Assembly (NCBI RefSeq): GCF_946479965.1
Contig: NZ_CAMLHX010000002.1
Location: 62,001-126,000, forward strand
Source: an uncultured Mucilaginibacter sp.
Lineage (GTDB): Bacteria; Bacteroidota; Bacteroidia; Sphingobacteriales; Sphingobacteriaceae
DNA: 64,000 bases
Direction: 5' to 3'
How positions within the stretch are numbered: position 1 is the first letter of the stretch; each line of letters begins with the position of its first letter. Positions 25,071 through 35,249 of the stretch are shown piece by piece. The notes beneath the pieces were generated by a model. It made no database searches. It saw nothing but the letters and a program-made list of their open reading frames with translations, and was not told the DNA's origin. Position numbers and translations under genes: made by a program.

Positions 25071-26093
25071 CTATTTTTCCACTTCGGACTTAATAGTTTT
25101 TCCGGTTTCCTTGTCGATTTTTTCAGGTAGTTTTTTAACGTTCTTTTCAATTTCCTTTTGCTCAACATGCACAGCATATTCAGCAGGTTCTATACGCTTA
25201 CCTCTAAAATCAACGTATGCTTTGGTAAACTCGGCACCGAAGTATAAAATAGCCGCTGTATAATACACCCACAAAAGTATGGCAATTAAAGAACCCGCCG
25301 CACCGTAGGTAGAACTATTTGCCGACGACGCAACATAAATACCAATAACCAAACGGCCAAGCATAAATAATACCGAAGTAAAAATAGCCCCGGATCGCAC
25401 ATCCTTCCAGGAGATCTTTGCATCTGGCAATACTTTGAATATCACCGCAAAAAGTGTGGTAATTACTATAAAGCTGATGACAACGTTAATTGCATTAAAC
25501 AATAACACGGTAATGTCTGGTAAATAAGTCTTTAGCTTGTCGCTTAAGGCTAGCAGCACGCCATTAACCAAAAGCGAAACCAGTAACAAAAAACCCAACG
25601 AAATTATAAGCGAACCGGACAATAAACGGTCCTTCAGCATTTTTAACCAGGCTTTTTGGGGTTTTGCCTTAACCTGCCAGATAATGTTTATAGATTCTTG
25701 TATCTCTCCAAAAACAGTGGTAGCGCCAATTATTAATGTAATCGACCCGATGATAGCCGAGATAGTAGATTTGCCGGATAGCTCCAGCCGTGTTATCATA
25801 TCCTGTATTTGCTTGGCAGCATCATTGCCTACAAAATCGTTAATTTCGCGAAATAGCTGCCCCTGAGTAGCATCTCTTCCTAAAAACACACTCGCCAAAG
25901 ACATTACTAATAACAGTAATGGCGCAAGGGAAAATACTGTATAGTAAGCCAGAGAGGCGCTGAACTTTAGTGCCATATCATTGGAAAAGCCAAGAAAAGC
26001 GGCTTTCATTATGATGAATCCATTTTTAAAAGCCTGTTTGGTAAAGTACTCCTTCATAACCTGAGCATCTGGCTGTTCTATTCTGAACATCAT
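25071..26093 (-). CDS. YihY/BrkB family inner-membrane protein
   Basis: A 340-residue protein with about six hydrophobic segments. MALKFSASLAYYTVFSLAPLL is the family's first-helix signature; GATTVFGEIQESINIIWQV and YGAAGSLIAILLWVYY are others. YihY/BrkB proteins are inner-membrane proteins once mislabelled as ribonuclease BN; some were reported as transporters or virulence factors. The C-terminal tail (residues about 295-340) is charged and Lys/Glu-rich. It converges on the cytochrome c gene across 18 bases. Confidence 0.87.
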   Translation of the reverse strand: MMFRIEQPDAQVMKEYFTKQAFKNGFIIMKAAFLGFSNDMALKFSASLAYYTVFSLAPLLLLVMSLASVFLGRDATQGQLFREINDFVGNDAAKQIQDMITRLELSGKSTISAIIGSITLIIGATTVFGEIQESINIIWQVKAKPQKAWLKMLKDRLLSGSLIISLGFLLLVSLLVNGVLLALSDKLKTYLPDITVLLFNAINVVISFIVITTLFAVIFKVLPDAKISWKDVRSGAIFTSVLFMLGRLVIGIYVASSANSSTYGAAGSLIAILLWVYYTAAILYFGAEFTKAYVDFRGKRIEPAEYAVHVEQKEIEKNVKKLPEKIDKETGKTIKSEVEK

Positions 26094-26199
26094 TTATAAC
26101 ACAGTGTTTGAGGTAAATTGCATTTGTTTGATTCTTACAATCGAATCCCGGCTTTAATCTCCCGACTTTCGGACTTTCCCCACTTCCGGACTAAAAACC

Positions 26200-26207
26200 T
26201 ATCTTTG
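26200..26207 (+). promoter_or_regulatory. -7 box (TATCTTTG) of the RNase P RNA gene
   Basis: TATCTTTG fits the Bacteroidota -7 consensus and lies just upstream of the predicted RNA 5' end at about 26213. Confidence 0.7.
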
Positions 26208-26212
26208 TAAGG

Positions 26213-26590
26213 CAAAACGTTCTATCGCTGTTCCGATTTATCGGAATGGAGGAAAGTCCGGGCAACACAGAGCATCCTGCTTCCTAACGGGAAGGCGCCG
26301 TCAGCCGGCGACAGCAAGTGCCACAGAAAATATACCGCTTATCAGCAATGATGAGTAAGGGTGAAAACGTGAGGTAAGAGCTCACGGCTTTCCCGGGCGA
26401 CCGGGATCGCGGTAAACCTCAGGAGTTGAAAAACCAAATAGGTCCTGAACGCGGAGTTGCTCGCTCCCACTCTGGTAACAGAATTTCAGGATGGGTAGGT
26501 TGTTAAAGCCTGTTAGCAATAACAGGATAAGATCAATGATAGAAACCCGCTTGCGGGATACAGAACCCGGCTTACAGCTTTGCTGCTGAT
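26213..26590 (+). ncRNA. rnpB: RNase P RNA (bacterial type A)
   Basis: The catalytic RNA of RNase P, which trims tRNA 5' leaders together with the RnpA protein. The conserved core is visible: GAGGAAAGTCCGGGC (26251-26265), the CR-II/III block CCACAGAAAATATACCGC, GGGTGAAAACGTGAGGTAAG, the purine-rich GGTAAACC, and the late AGATCAATGATAGA and ACAGAACCCGGCTTA. The length of about 375 bases is normal. The exact ends are estimated from the -7 box and the terminator. It is transcribed alone. Confidence 0.95.
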
Positions 26591-26592
26591 TT

Positions 26593-26627
26593 AACGCCCC
26601 GGACGCAAGGATGGGGCGTTTTTTTTG
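26593..26627 (+). terminator. terminator of rnpB
   Basis: AACGCCCC and GGGGCGTT flank a 10-12-base loop and are followed by a run of T. It ends where the convergent lipoprotein gene stops (26628). Confidence 0.85.
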
Positions 26628-27341
26628 TTAATAAGGTGTTGTTCTGAATGAAAAAATCTGACTGGTAGATGCATTGCCGCCCGGGTCGCGGGCAATAACT
26701 TTCCAGTAATAGATTTTATCTTTGACTATATTCACGTCCAAAAAAATGACCGTTACAGAAGCAGCTGCAATAGGTAAAGCATCTAAATTTGTACCGAAAT
26801 AAACGTCATAAATTAAATTACTCCCGTCCACATCGGTCGCGTTCCATTCCAGCCTGGCTTTTCCGAGATATGATGCTATTACGTCGCTTGCTTTAGGTTG
26901 CACCAGTTCTGCAGGAAACGGCGCATAATTGATAACACCCGGACCCGAATTGTATAGCTTCCAGACATCGCTTTGGGCAGTTTTATTTGTTTTACCTGAA
27001 CTTGATATGATATACCAGGAATACGGTGTGCCCAGTAACAAAGCAACGCTTACTGTGTTGCTTTGTGTTTTCCTTGTAATAGTTCCGTTTGTAAAAAGGT
27101 TTTTCAATACAAGTGTTGACGTGTCAGCATTTTCTCCTTTTTGCCAGCTAAAGCTTACTGTACTTTCCATTGTGTTAATGTTGGTGCCAGATACACACGG
27201 CTCATTATTTGCAGGTGATACCAGCATGCTCTTGGTAACCTGTATTTCTTCTTTAGTTGGCGGAGTGTTCGGGCTGTCTTTTTTACAGCCTGCAAAAAAA
27301 ACTATTGCCAAAAGGCATATCCATTTGCTTACTGTTTCCAT
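26628..27341 (-). CDS. lipoprotein with two fibronectin-III-like domains
   Basis: A 237-residue lipoprotein. The N-terminus METVSKWICLLAIVFFAGC has a lipobox Cys near residue 19. The mature part appears to hold two beta-sandwich repeats: VSFSWQKGENADTSTLVL with YSWYIISSSG, and ARLEWNATDVDGSNLIYDVY with YYWKVIARDPGG. The W-N-A-T-D / Y-W-K-V-I pattern is that of fibronectin III domains. It overlaps the end of the 1538-residue T9SS protein by 13 bases, and the two are surely co-transcribed. It could be a surface partner of that protein. Confidence 0.75.
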   Translation of the reverse strand: METVSKWICLLAIVFFAGCKKDSPNTPPTKEEIQVTKSMLVSPANNEPCVSGTNINTMESTVSFSWQKGENADTSTLVLKNLFTNGTITRKTQSNTVSVALLLGTPYSWYIISSSGKTNKTAQSDVWKLYNSGPGVINYAPFPAELVQPKASDVIASYLGKARLEWNATDVDGSNLIYDVYFGTNLDALPIAAASVTVIFLDVNIVKDKIYYWKVIARDPGGNASTSQIFSFRTTPY

Positions 27342-30300
27342 ATTTTATAAACCTTGTTTCTAACTTTTAACACATATGTCCCTGACGGTATAGAGGAAAG
27401 GTTCAGTCGGCCCTTGCCATTCTGATTGTCCAGGTTGATAGATAATATTACTTTTCCATAAATATTCAACAACTCAACAGGAACAAGTTCAGCCTTATCA
27501 TCACCCAGATCAACATTTAGCCAATCAGTAAACGGCACAGGATAAACCGGCGCGCCATCAACTTTTATCAGTTTTTTAATAACGCCCTGGCAGTCTTTAT
27601 CAGTAGTAACAATAAGTTCGTTGGTACCCCTGGCAAGGCTTAGCCTTAATTGAGACGCGGTAGTGGTGTACATAAAACCGTTTAAGGTTACATTGTATTT
27701 GTCGCCCCCCTCAAGTGTAAGCATTACAGTGTTTACGACCGGATCCACCTCCTGGTAAACTATCAAATCTTTAGGTTGATCAACTTTAATTGTAAACTCC
27801 TGTTCAAATTCAGGTTCATTGGTCAGCGTAAAAACAAGTGTATACAAACCACCTTTGAGGGCGGTTATTTGCTTTGTTTTTTTAAACTGATAGTTAGTGT
27901 TTGCAATGTTTTCCCCCTTGATCAAAACGTTGTAGTCAAGTTCCTTTTCGGCAGTTATAGCAATAACACCGTTATCAGCACCTTTACAGGTTAAGCTTAG
28001 CGCAGAAATTTTAAAGTTATTGGCAGGTAATGGATATTGGACTTTTACCCACACTGGATCAGAAACAAGCACCGTACCATTTATAGATGTTGAAAAAGTG
28101 TATTTGCCTGTTTGTGTGGCAGTATAGTTATAGCCGGTAGCGCCTGCTATAAATTCTCCGTTTTTATACCATTTGAAATTTGTTGCACCATCTATAACAC
28201 CACCATACAACAACACACTTCCTCCTTTATCAAAAACCATAGCGCCACCGGGATATATAGTTGGTTTACCGGCATATTTAAATCCGTAAAAAAAAGCGTT
28301 GCCATCGTTTCCTGCTACATTTACAGCTCCACTCTCTCCGTCTCCAACTATCGCTTTTATTTGAGTATCTGAAACTATCGTAAATGATTTTGCTTCAACT
28401 TTGCCAAATGTTACACTGGTAACCTTGGATAACATAGCACCGTTTATGGTAACCTCGTTGCCTGCTGTAGCAGTTGTCGGCGAAAATGATGTTATACCAG
28501 TTGCTCCGCTTGTGTTACGCAAAATTGCAATTATGTCGCCCCCTAACCCGCATAGTTCCGGCTTGCCATCGCCATCCATGTCAACAATTGATAGATGCTT
28601 TTCTCCAGGAAGTTCAAAGCCAGTCCCTCCGGCAAATTTTATGTCGCTGCCGCTGATATTTTTATAGGCAAATGATTGTTTGGGTCCGCTTGCTACAAGC
28701 AAATCAGCGTTACCATCGCCATTTATATCGCCAGCTGCTATGCGACTAACTGACGGAATTCCGGAAATGGTGTATACAGAATTTAAGGTAATATTTCCGA
28801 TGCTGCTAGTATTCTTCAAAATAATTACTGATCCGGTAGTTTCAGGCGATGTGCCTTTGCAGGAAACTGCAAGGTCTATTTTGCCATCTTCATTAACATC
28901 TATTGCTGCTATATCTACAGGTCCAACGCCAACAGAAATATTTACCGGTACAGCGTACGATTCCGTACCCGGCACACTTGTATTTCTATAAACCGAAATT
29001 TGCGGTAATGTGGCGCTCCTGGTAACAACATCTGTTTTGCCATCGCCGTCTACATCAACCAAAAAAGCATTGGGGAATTTTAAGTCAGTACCGGTAAACC
29101 ACGGTTCTGTTTTACCGTCACCATCCATATCTTTAATATAAACAGCGTTGGTAAAACGCGATATTGCGTACTTTTTTTCAGTGTAAAAAGAGGTATAAAC
29201 TTGCGTTAAGCTGGTAAAGTCTATAGTGTAATCTCCATTCCTGTTAAGCATATAAATTTTAGGTACCGCTTCATTACTAATAGCAACATATACAGGCCCC
29301 GAATTGAAACCATCATTAAGTCCTTTGGAATTAAACTGATAGCCGAACGCAATTTTACCAACCGTGCTCTCATTGTTGTCCAATCTGGCATGGTAATTAC
29401 CTCTTGACGAGAATACAAGGTCACTTTTACCATCATTGTCAAGATCACCAATAACCATATTATATGATTCGTTTCCACCAAAAACTTCATACCTACTACC
29501 GTAATTTGCAAGTGTAATATCATTACCTCCCGCAAAAGTGAGTGTAAACGGCAACACTGAACTTGCTATTTTTTCATTTACTGTTACAGTTAACACATCA
29601 TATGAAGCATTTGCAGGTACCTCTACTGATAATTCGGTTTTAGAAGCGCTTGTCACTTTTGCTTTGCCAATTCCGAAATACACATGGTTATTTTTTGGTA
29701 TCGTACTGAAATTATTTCCTTTAATTTTTACAATGGAACCGGCATTACCTTTTTTAGGAGAGAAATCTGTAATAACAGGTTGTGGCCCATCGAACTTGAA
29801 TCCCGGTCCCGCTAAATCTACACCAAATTGATTGTAAACCAATATCACTCCCGAATCGCCTTCTCCCAAAACCGCTTTTATTACGGTGTTAGATTCCACG
29901 GTGAAAGATGCTACGTCTATCCCGCCAAATGTTACCCTTGTTGCCCCAATAAAGGCTCTGCCTGTTAAGGTTATTGTTTGTCCGGCTTTGCCTGTTGAGG
30001 AGGATACGAAGTTTATCATTGGAACTGATTTATAAACAAAACCCGGTTTGCCTCCCGCACCATACATACCGGTAACTGTAACATCTCCTGTTGCGCCCTC
30101 GTTTACAACAGCTGTTATTGTATTTTGCGAAACCTGTTTAAATGAAGCAGCTTCTTCGCCGCCGAACTTTACCGAAGTTACGCCATAAAAATCCTCACCT
30201 GTTATAGTTACAGTTTCCTGGCGGGCAACAACTGTTGGGGTAAATGAAGATACCTTAGGTAGCGGTGGGTCGGTAAAAACAAACCCCGAAGCAGAGACGG

Positions 30301-31945
30301 TTCCATCAGCAGTACTTAATACAATGTCGCCGCTTTTGGCATCCCTCGGCATGGTAATAATAACGCTTTCATTAGAAACAACTTTTATACTATTGTAGCC
30401 AATGTCAACTCCCCCAAGAGTTACTTTATATGTAGTTGACAAGTTTTTACCCGTGATACTCACAGTCTGAAAATACCACGTACTTGTTGGTGTGAATGTG
30501 GTTATTTGCGGCGCGCCGATGATATTGTTTCTTAATAGATTAATATTCCAGTCCACATCTACTATATCATTCTTTCCGTCGTTATCCAAATCTCCAACCA
30601 ATACATCCCTATTATCCGCGTTCTCTAAAACAACACTTTCATTAAAATCCACACTCCCCAGTCCTTTATTGCTTGCGATTATAAGGCTGTTAGTTGTTCC
30701 GGCCACTACATCCGGAAAACCGTCTCCGGTAATATCGGCAACGGCCAAAGATCTTAGCGGGTAAGTAGTGTTAATATAAACACCCGGTGCAAAACTTATA
30801 TTTCCCGCCGCAGAAGTAGTGTTTTTATAGATCGAAATTTGCTTACCACCCTCGCTTAGGGTTATGATATCATTAGTTCCGTCTGCATCCACATCGGCAA
30901 CTTTAGATATTTTGCCACCTGAAGAGGAAGGTGTGGTTGCCTGATAAGTAAAATCAGTCCCGGGCGAAGCAGTTGTATTTCGCATTACATAAAAACTATA
31001 ATTGGTTGACACAACTACGTCGGTCTTGCCGTCGTTATCAACATCCTTAGCATCCAGGTGTGTAACTGATGAAGCCGCACCAAGTTGCTGTTGAGAAAAT
31101 GAAAATGTTTTTGATGCGGTGGCTGTAGTATTTTTTAACAAGATGGCTTTGTCATAAGTGCAGGCCAGTATATCCACTTTGCCATCCAAATTAAGATCAG
31201 CCAGCGTTATTTTTTTCACTGATGGAACATCGTATTCTGTTACTGCATTAAAAGTTTGGCTGTTAAGTTGCCCGGGCGTTTGATTGATATAAACGGCAAC
31301 TTTTTTAAAGGAATCATAAACCATTACCATGTCAAGCGCGCCATCACCGTTTAAATCAGCGAAATTCAGGTCGAAAATTTGATATAATATATAACTATGT
31401 ACATTGAAACTGGCTGCTAATGTGAATGACTGATCAGTTAAAGTCCCTTTGACTGATGTATTCTTGTAAATCTGAACTTTGTTACCATATAGATCTATTC
31501 CACCAATGTCAAGCTTTCCATCACCATCGATATCAACCAATTGCAGAGATGGATAGCTCAAACCCTGATAATTAGGAACATTGCTCCGCTGGAAGGATCT
31601 TTCTGTAAAAGCTTTCTGCTCGCCCTTATTAGACGCTGTTATAAATGATTTAGTAGAAACTGCCTGCAAACCGGTTGTCTTGTTAATTACACTTATGGGT
31701 TGATAGGTTGCAGAGTACGGAACGGTTACCGTTATAGAAGTAGAACTTGCTGAAATAACATTTGCCTTACCACCTCCAAAATAAACAACATTATCTGCAG
31801 CCGATGCACCAAAGCCGCTGCCGTTTATGGTAACCGCTGTCCCGGCTGGCCCGCTTACCGGACTAAAAGAACTTACAATCGGGGCCTGGGCTAATGCCGC
31901 GTAAGAAATCGCGACAAAAAAGATTAGGATAAGGTATCGCTTCAC
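27329..31945 (-). CDS. giant IPT/TIG and FG-GAP repeat protein with T9SS sorting tail
   Basis: A 1538-residue secreted protein. Residues 1-19 are a signal peptide (SYAALAQ). An IPT/TIG domain follows (FSPVSGPAGTAVTINGSGFG), then FG-GAP/VCBS-type blades of the D-x-D-G-D/N-G-x-x-D form from about 130 to 470 (DIDGDGKLDIGGID, DLNGDGALDMVMV). About four more IPT/TIG domains span 480-810. A second set of blades follows, then another TIG domain, an Ig-like region and a C-terminal type IX sorting domain from about 1465 (YPVPFTDWLNVDL, IPSGTYVLKVRNK). Acidic DxDGDG loops bind Ca2+ in this family. It is likely exported by T9SS and held at the surface or released. The ligand is unknown. Confidence 0.9.
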   Translation of the reverse strand: MKRYLILIFFVAISYAALAQAPIVSSFSPVSGPAGTAVTINGSGFGASAADNVVYFGGGKANVISASSTSITVTVPYSATYQPISVINKTTGLQAVSTKSFITASNKGEQKAFTERSFQRSNVPNYQGLSYPSLQLVDIDGDGKLDIGGIDLYGNKVQIYKNTSVKGTLTDQSFTLAASFNVHSYILYQIFDLNFADLNGDGALDMVMVYDSFKKVAVYINQTPGQLNSQTFNAVTEYDVPSVKKITLADLNLDGKVDILACTYDKAILLKNTTATASKTFSFSQQQLGAASSVTHLDAKDVDNDGKTDVVVSTNYSFYVMRNTTASPGTDFTYQATTPSSSGGKISKVADVDADGTNDIITLSEGGKQISIYKNTTSAAGNISFAPGVYINTTYPLRSLAVADITGDGFPDVVAGTTNSLIIASNKGLGSVDFNESVVLENADNRDVLVGDLDNDGKNDIVDVDWNINLLRNNIIGAPQITTFTPTSTWYFQTVSITGKNLSTTYKVTLGGVDIGYNSIKVVSNESVIITMPRDAKSGDIVLSTADGTVSASGFVFTDPPLPKVSSFTPTVVARQETVTITGEDFYGVTSVKFGGEEAASFKQVSQNTITAVVNEGATGDVTVTGMYGAGGKPGFVYKSVPMINFVSSSTGKAGQTITLTGRAFIGATRVTFGGIDVASFTVESNTVIKAVLGEGDSGVILVYNQFGVDLAGPGFKFDGPQPVITDFSPKKGNAGSIVKIKGNNFSTIPKNNHVYFGIGKAKVTSASKTELSVEVPANASYDVLTVTVNEKIASSVLPFTLTFAGGNDITLANYGSRYEVFGGNESYNMVIGDLDNDGKSDLVFSSRGNYHARLDNNESTVGKIAFGYQFNSKGLNDGFNSGPVYVAISNEAVPKIYMLNRNGDYTIDFTSLTQVYTSFYTEKKYAISRFTNAVYIKDMDGDGKTEPWFTGTDLKFPNAFLVDVDGDGKTDVVTRSATLPQISVYRNTSVPGTESYAVPVNISVGVGPVDIAAIDVNEDGKIDLAVSCKGTSPETTGSVIILKNTSSIGNITLNSVYTISGIPSVSRIAAGDINGDGNADLLVASGPKQSFAYKNISGSDIKFAGGTGFELPGEKHLSIVDMDGDGKPELCGLGGDIIAILRNTSGATGITSFSPTTATAGNEVTINGAMLSKVTSVTFGKVEAKSFTIVSDTQIKAIVGDGESGAVNVAGNDGNAFFYGFKYAGKPTIYPGGAMVFDKGGSVLLYGGVIDGATNFKWYKNGEFIAGATGYNYTATQTGKYTFSTSINGTVLVSDPVWVKVQYPLPANNFKISALSLTCKGADNGVIAITAEKELDYNVLIKGENIANTNYQFKKTKQITALKGGLYTLVFTLTNEPEFEQEFTIKVDQPKDLIVYQEVDPVVNTVMLTLEGGDKYNVTLNGFMYTTTASQLRLSLARGTNELIVTTDKDCQGVIKKLIKVDGAPVYPVPFTDWLNVDLGDDKAELVPVELLNIYGKVILSINLDNQNGKGRLNLSSIPSGTYVLKVRNKVYKIWKQ

Positions 31946-32151
31946 AATATTTAATTACCATAAAGATAATAATTTCCTTTGTTTCTTTACGTCTTGCGCA
32001 AACGATTTAGATGATTTATATCTGTTTTAAGCACATTCTATACGCTATGCGTAACTATTAATAAGCCGAAAACAACTAATTTGCAGCGTTTAAATTTCGT
32101 AGTTTAAAACCTGCGAAGCAACCGATTTAACCCAATTAAAATAAATAAGCA

Positions 32152-34236
32152 ATGAAGATGATCTTAGTAGCATCCAGAAACTTTATTTGGATATGTGTAC
32201 TTGTGTCGCTTGCGTTCAGCGCCAAAGCTGACGACGGGCATGACCTGTGGCTAAGGCCGGTAAAAGCAAAACCGGTAAAAGTGGTAGGTGCAAATGCTAA
32301 ATCAGTAATGATGGGCATCGCCAAAAAAGAAATAGAACAACGCTGGTTAGGTGATGAAAATGCTACAGTAGCGTTCAGGATAGTAAAAGATCCTACCGTT
32401 AAGGCCGATGGTTTTAGAATAGCAGGAAACGCAATTAGCGCTACCAGCGAAAGCGGAATACTTTACGGCGCGTATGAATTACTACGCCGCCAGCAGACCG
32501 GCGATTTGAGCAATGTCATTTCTAATCCTTCTTATAAACTAAGAATATTGAACCACTGGGATAATCTGAATGGAACAATAGAACGCGGCTATGCCGGTAA
32601 TTCTATCTTTTGGCGCAGCGGCGATAATGCCTTTACCGTAACGGATAAAGACAAGCAATTATGGGAGGAATACGCACGCGCTAACGCGTCAATTGGCATT
32701 AACGGTTCTGTGCTGAACAATGTAAACGCTTCGGCGCAAATGTTAGGTACTGATCAGTTAAACAAGCTAAAAGCCATTGCAGCGGTTTTACGTCCTTATG
32801 GTATAAAAACATATTTATCCATCAATTTTGCATCACCTATCGGTTTGGGCAAGTTGCCTAACGCTGATCCGCTGAACCCGGAAGTTATAAAATGGTGGAA
32901 AGAAAAAGTGGCCGAGATATACAAATTAGTGCCTGACTTTGGCGGTTTTTTAGTGAAAGCCAACAGCGAAGGACAACCCGGCCCGCAGGATTATAAACGT
33001 ACACATGTTGATGGTGCCAATATGCTTGCAGACGCTTTAAAGCCCTACAACGGCATTGTTATGTGGCGCGCGTTTGTTTATAACGCGGCCGAAAAAGATC
33101 GCGCTAAACAGGCTTATTTGGAGTTTATGCCTTTTGATGGTCAGTTTAGAGATAACGTAATAATACAGGTAAAGAACGGACCTATAGATTTTCAGCCACG
33201 TGAACCATTTAGTCCCTTGTTTGGGGCTTTAAAGAAAACACCTATTATGCCTGAATTACAGGTAACGCAGGAGTATTTGGGCCACTCAGAGCAGTTGGTG
33301 TTCCTATCAACCTTATGGGAAGAAATGTTTAAAAGCGACACCTACCAGGAGGGCAAAAACAGCACAGTTGCACGTGTTACGGATGGTAGCATATTCCCAC
33401 AGAAATATACCGCTATAGCCGGCGTATCCAACGTGGGCCTTGATACCAACTGGACCGGCCATGATTTTGCCCAAGCCAACTGGTACGCCTATGGCCGCCT
33501 GGCATGGAATGACCAATTAGACAGCAAAACAATAGCTGATGAGTGGATAAAGTTAACCTTCGCTCCCGCTGACGCCAATAATGTATGGAAAAATGGTTTT
33601 TTAGAACCCGTTAAAAAAATGATGCTCGAAAGCCGCGAAACAGCTGTGAATTATTCAATGCCTTTGGGCCTTCACCATACTTTTGCGGGTAACCACCACT
33701 ACGGCCCGGGCCCTTGGTGGGCTCCACCGGGTACCCGAAAAGACTGGACACCTGCATACTATCACCAGGCCGATGCTAACGGTATTGGTTTTGATCGAAC
33801 AAAAAAAGGCACAGACGCTGTAAGCCAATATCATGAGCCGCTGGCATCGCAATTTAATGATGTGGCGAGCACTCCAGAGATGTATTTACTATACTTCCAC
33901 CACTTGTCATGGGATTATAAGATGAAAAATGGTAAAACCCTATGGGATGACCTGTGCTCGCATTGGGATATGGGTGTTAAACAAGTACGCCAGTTCCAGG
34001 TGGTGTGGGATAAGGTTGAGCCGTTTGTTGATGCGCAACGCTTTGCCCGCGTTCAGGAAAAACTGCGTCGCCATACCCGTGATGCACAGTTTTGGAAAGA
34101 TGCCAACATCTTGTACTTCCAGCAGTTCAGTAAGCGGCCTCTACCTGATTATGTGGAACGCCCCATTAATAACCTGGATTATTATATAAAAACAAATCCG
34201 CTTACTATGCAGCAGGCACCGGCGCCAAAGAAATAG
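32152..34236 (+). CDS. GH67 alpha-glucuronidase
   Basis: A 694-residue glycosidase that removes (4-O-methyl)-glucuronic acid from the ends of xylo-oligosaccharides. A signal peptide (about 1-26, VSLAFSAKADDG) points to the periplasm. The N-terminal domain is the beta/alpha domain common to GH67. The central barrel shows LNHWDNLNGTIERGYAG, ASIGINGSVLNNVNA, YLSINFASPIGLG and FLVKANSEGQPGPQDYKRTH; the catalytic acids lie in this part and the next (NANDEG-like stretches). The C-terminal helical domain has FHHLSWDYKMKNGKTLWDDL. It is transcribed alone and closes with a terminator. Together with the GH43 and CE1 genes at 51-54 kb it suits xylan use. Confidence 0.93.
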   Translation: MKMILVASRNFIWICVLVSLAFSAKADDGHDLWLRPVKAKPVKVVGANAKSVMMGIAKKEIEQRWLGDENATVAFRIVKDPTVKADGFRIAGNAISATSESGILYGAYELLRRQQTGDLSNVISNPSYKLRILNHWDNLNGTIERGYAGNSIFWRSGDNAFTVTDKDKQLWEEYARANASIGINGSVLNNVNASAQMLGTDQLNKLKAIAAVLRPYGIKTYLSINFASPIGLGKLPNADPLNPEVIKWWKEKVAEIYKLVPDFGGFLVKANSEGQPGPQDYKRTHVDGANMLADALKPYNGIVMWRAFVYNAAEKDRAKQAYLEFMPFDGQFRDNVIIQVKNGPIDFQPREPFSPLFGALKKTPIMPELQVTQEYLGHSEQLVFLSTLWEEMFKSDTYQEGKNSTVARVTDGSIFPQKYTAIAGVSNVGLDTNWTGHDFAQANWYAYGRLAWNDQLDSKTIADEWIKLTFAPADANNVWKNGFLEPVKKMMLESRETAVNYSMPLGLHHTFAGNHHYGPGPWWAPPGTRKDWTPAYYHQADANGIGFDRTKKGTDAVSQYHEPLASQFNDVASTPEMYLLYFHHLSWDYKMKNGKTLWDDLCSHWDMGVKQVRQFQVVWDKVEPFVDAQRFARVQEKLRRHTRDAQFWKDANILYFQQFSKRPLPDYVERPINNLDYYIKTNPLTMQQAPAPKK

Positions 34237-34254
34237 CTGTAATAAAATAACACT

Positions 34255-34292
34255 AAACAACAATGCCTCCGCTAATCGGGGCATTGTTGTTT
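34255..34292 (+). terminator. terminator after the alpha-glucuronidase gene
   Basis: AAACAACAATGCC and GGCATTGTTGTTT form a perfect 13-bp stem with a 12-base loop. The downstream T run is weak (TTTAAATATTT). Confidence 0.7.
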
Positions 34293-34341
34293 AAATATTT
34301 GGCTTATCATAATTTTTACAACCAACTCTCTCCGTTATTTT

Positions 34342-34349
34342 TACTTTTG
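34342..34349 (+). promoter_or_regulatory. -7 box (TACTTTTG) for the MBL-fold gene
   Basis: TACTTTTG fits TAnnTTTG and lies 18 bases before the ATG at 34368. Confidence 0.55.
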
Positions 34350-34367
34350 CGCTAAATTCTATTCTGC

Positions 34368-35195
34368 ATGACAAATAATATTAAACTAGACGTATACCAC
34401 GGTGTTGAAGCAACAGTGAACGCTTACATTTTTTCTGACAACCAAAGCGTTATCCTGGTAGATTGCCTACGCAACAGCGAAGAAGCAGGTAAACTGGCCG
34501 CTCAGATCAAACAAATGGACAAACCCCTCACCCATTTGTTCATCACCCACGGGCACCCTGATCACTATACCGGCATGAATGTTATTAAGGCCGAATTCCC
34601 GGATGTGAGGATAGTGGTTAATACACCCGAAATAAAAGAAGACATCATTAATTTTTCTACCTGGATGGAAAGTGTTGGATGGCTGGAAAAAGAACCTGCC
34701 TTAAAACCGCAAACAGATGCCAATCCTGATGGATTTGACTACTATGGTAACATCAGCGTTTTAAAACGTGGCGAACTTATACTAGCCGAGGGTGCTGTTA
34801 TAGAAGCCTATAGTAACTATGAGTCTGCCGAGTGCGAGCACCTTACAACCCTTTACAGCAAAGACCTGAAAGCTTTCTTCTCTAATGATTTTGTTTACAA
34901 CGGTGTACACCCCTGGCTGGCAATTGATAAACAGAATATTGAGAACTGGAAAGACCAACTTTTAGAGTTTGCCCATGTTCTGGAAAAAGACTTAACCATT
35001 TATCCCGGCCACGGAAAGCCTGCTGACATTACAGTATTTGAACAACAACTAAAATACATTACTGATTTTGAAGCTACCGTAGCAACAGCAAAAAGCCGCG
35101 AAGAAGCCATGCAAAAAATGCAGGAGCTGTATCCTGACTATACGCAGGCTGATTTCCTGTTAGTTTACTCGGTTAACGCTTTTGTGGCTGAATAA
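34368..35195 (+). CDS. MBL-fold metallo-hydrolase
   Basis: A 275-residue cytoplasmic hydrolase of the metallo-beta-lactamase fold. The metal motif is HLFITHGHPDHYTGM (HxHxDH, about residues 62-67). A later HGKPADITVF block follows the third His (YPGHGKP) and an Asp-containing FFSNDFVYN supplies another ligand. No signal peptide is present, so a glyoxalase II-like, lactonase or other intracellular esterase is likely. The substrate cannot be told. The tRNA-Lys gene follows 54 bases later with its own promoter. Confidence 0.85.
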   Translation: MTNNIKLDVYHGVEATVNAYIFSDNQSVILVDCLRNSEEAGKLAAQIKQMDKPLTHLFITHGHPDHYTGMNVIKAEFPDVRIVVNTPEIKEDIINFSTWMESVGWLEKEPALKPQTDANPDGFDYYGNISVLKRGELILAEGAVIEAYSNYESAECEHLTTLYSKDLKAFFSNDFVYNGVHPWLAIDKQNIENWKDQLLEFAHVLEKDLTIYPGHGKPADITVFEQQLKYITDFEATVATAKSREEAMQKMQELYPDYTQADFLLVYSVNAFVAE

Positions 35196-35205
35196 TATTC
35201 AGGGG

Positions 35206-35236
35206 TTAGCAAAAATACCTTTTATGTGTATATTTG
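35206..35236 (+). promoter_or_regulatory. promoter of tRNA-Lys
   Basis: TTAG (35206-35209) and TATATTTG (35229-35236) are separated by exactly 19 bases, the Bacteroidota spacing. The mature tRNA begins 14 bases after the -7 box. Confidence 0.7.
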
Positions 35237-35249
35237 CCCTCCTTAGTGC

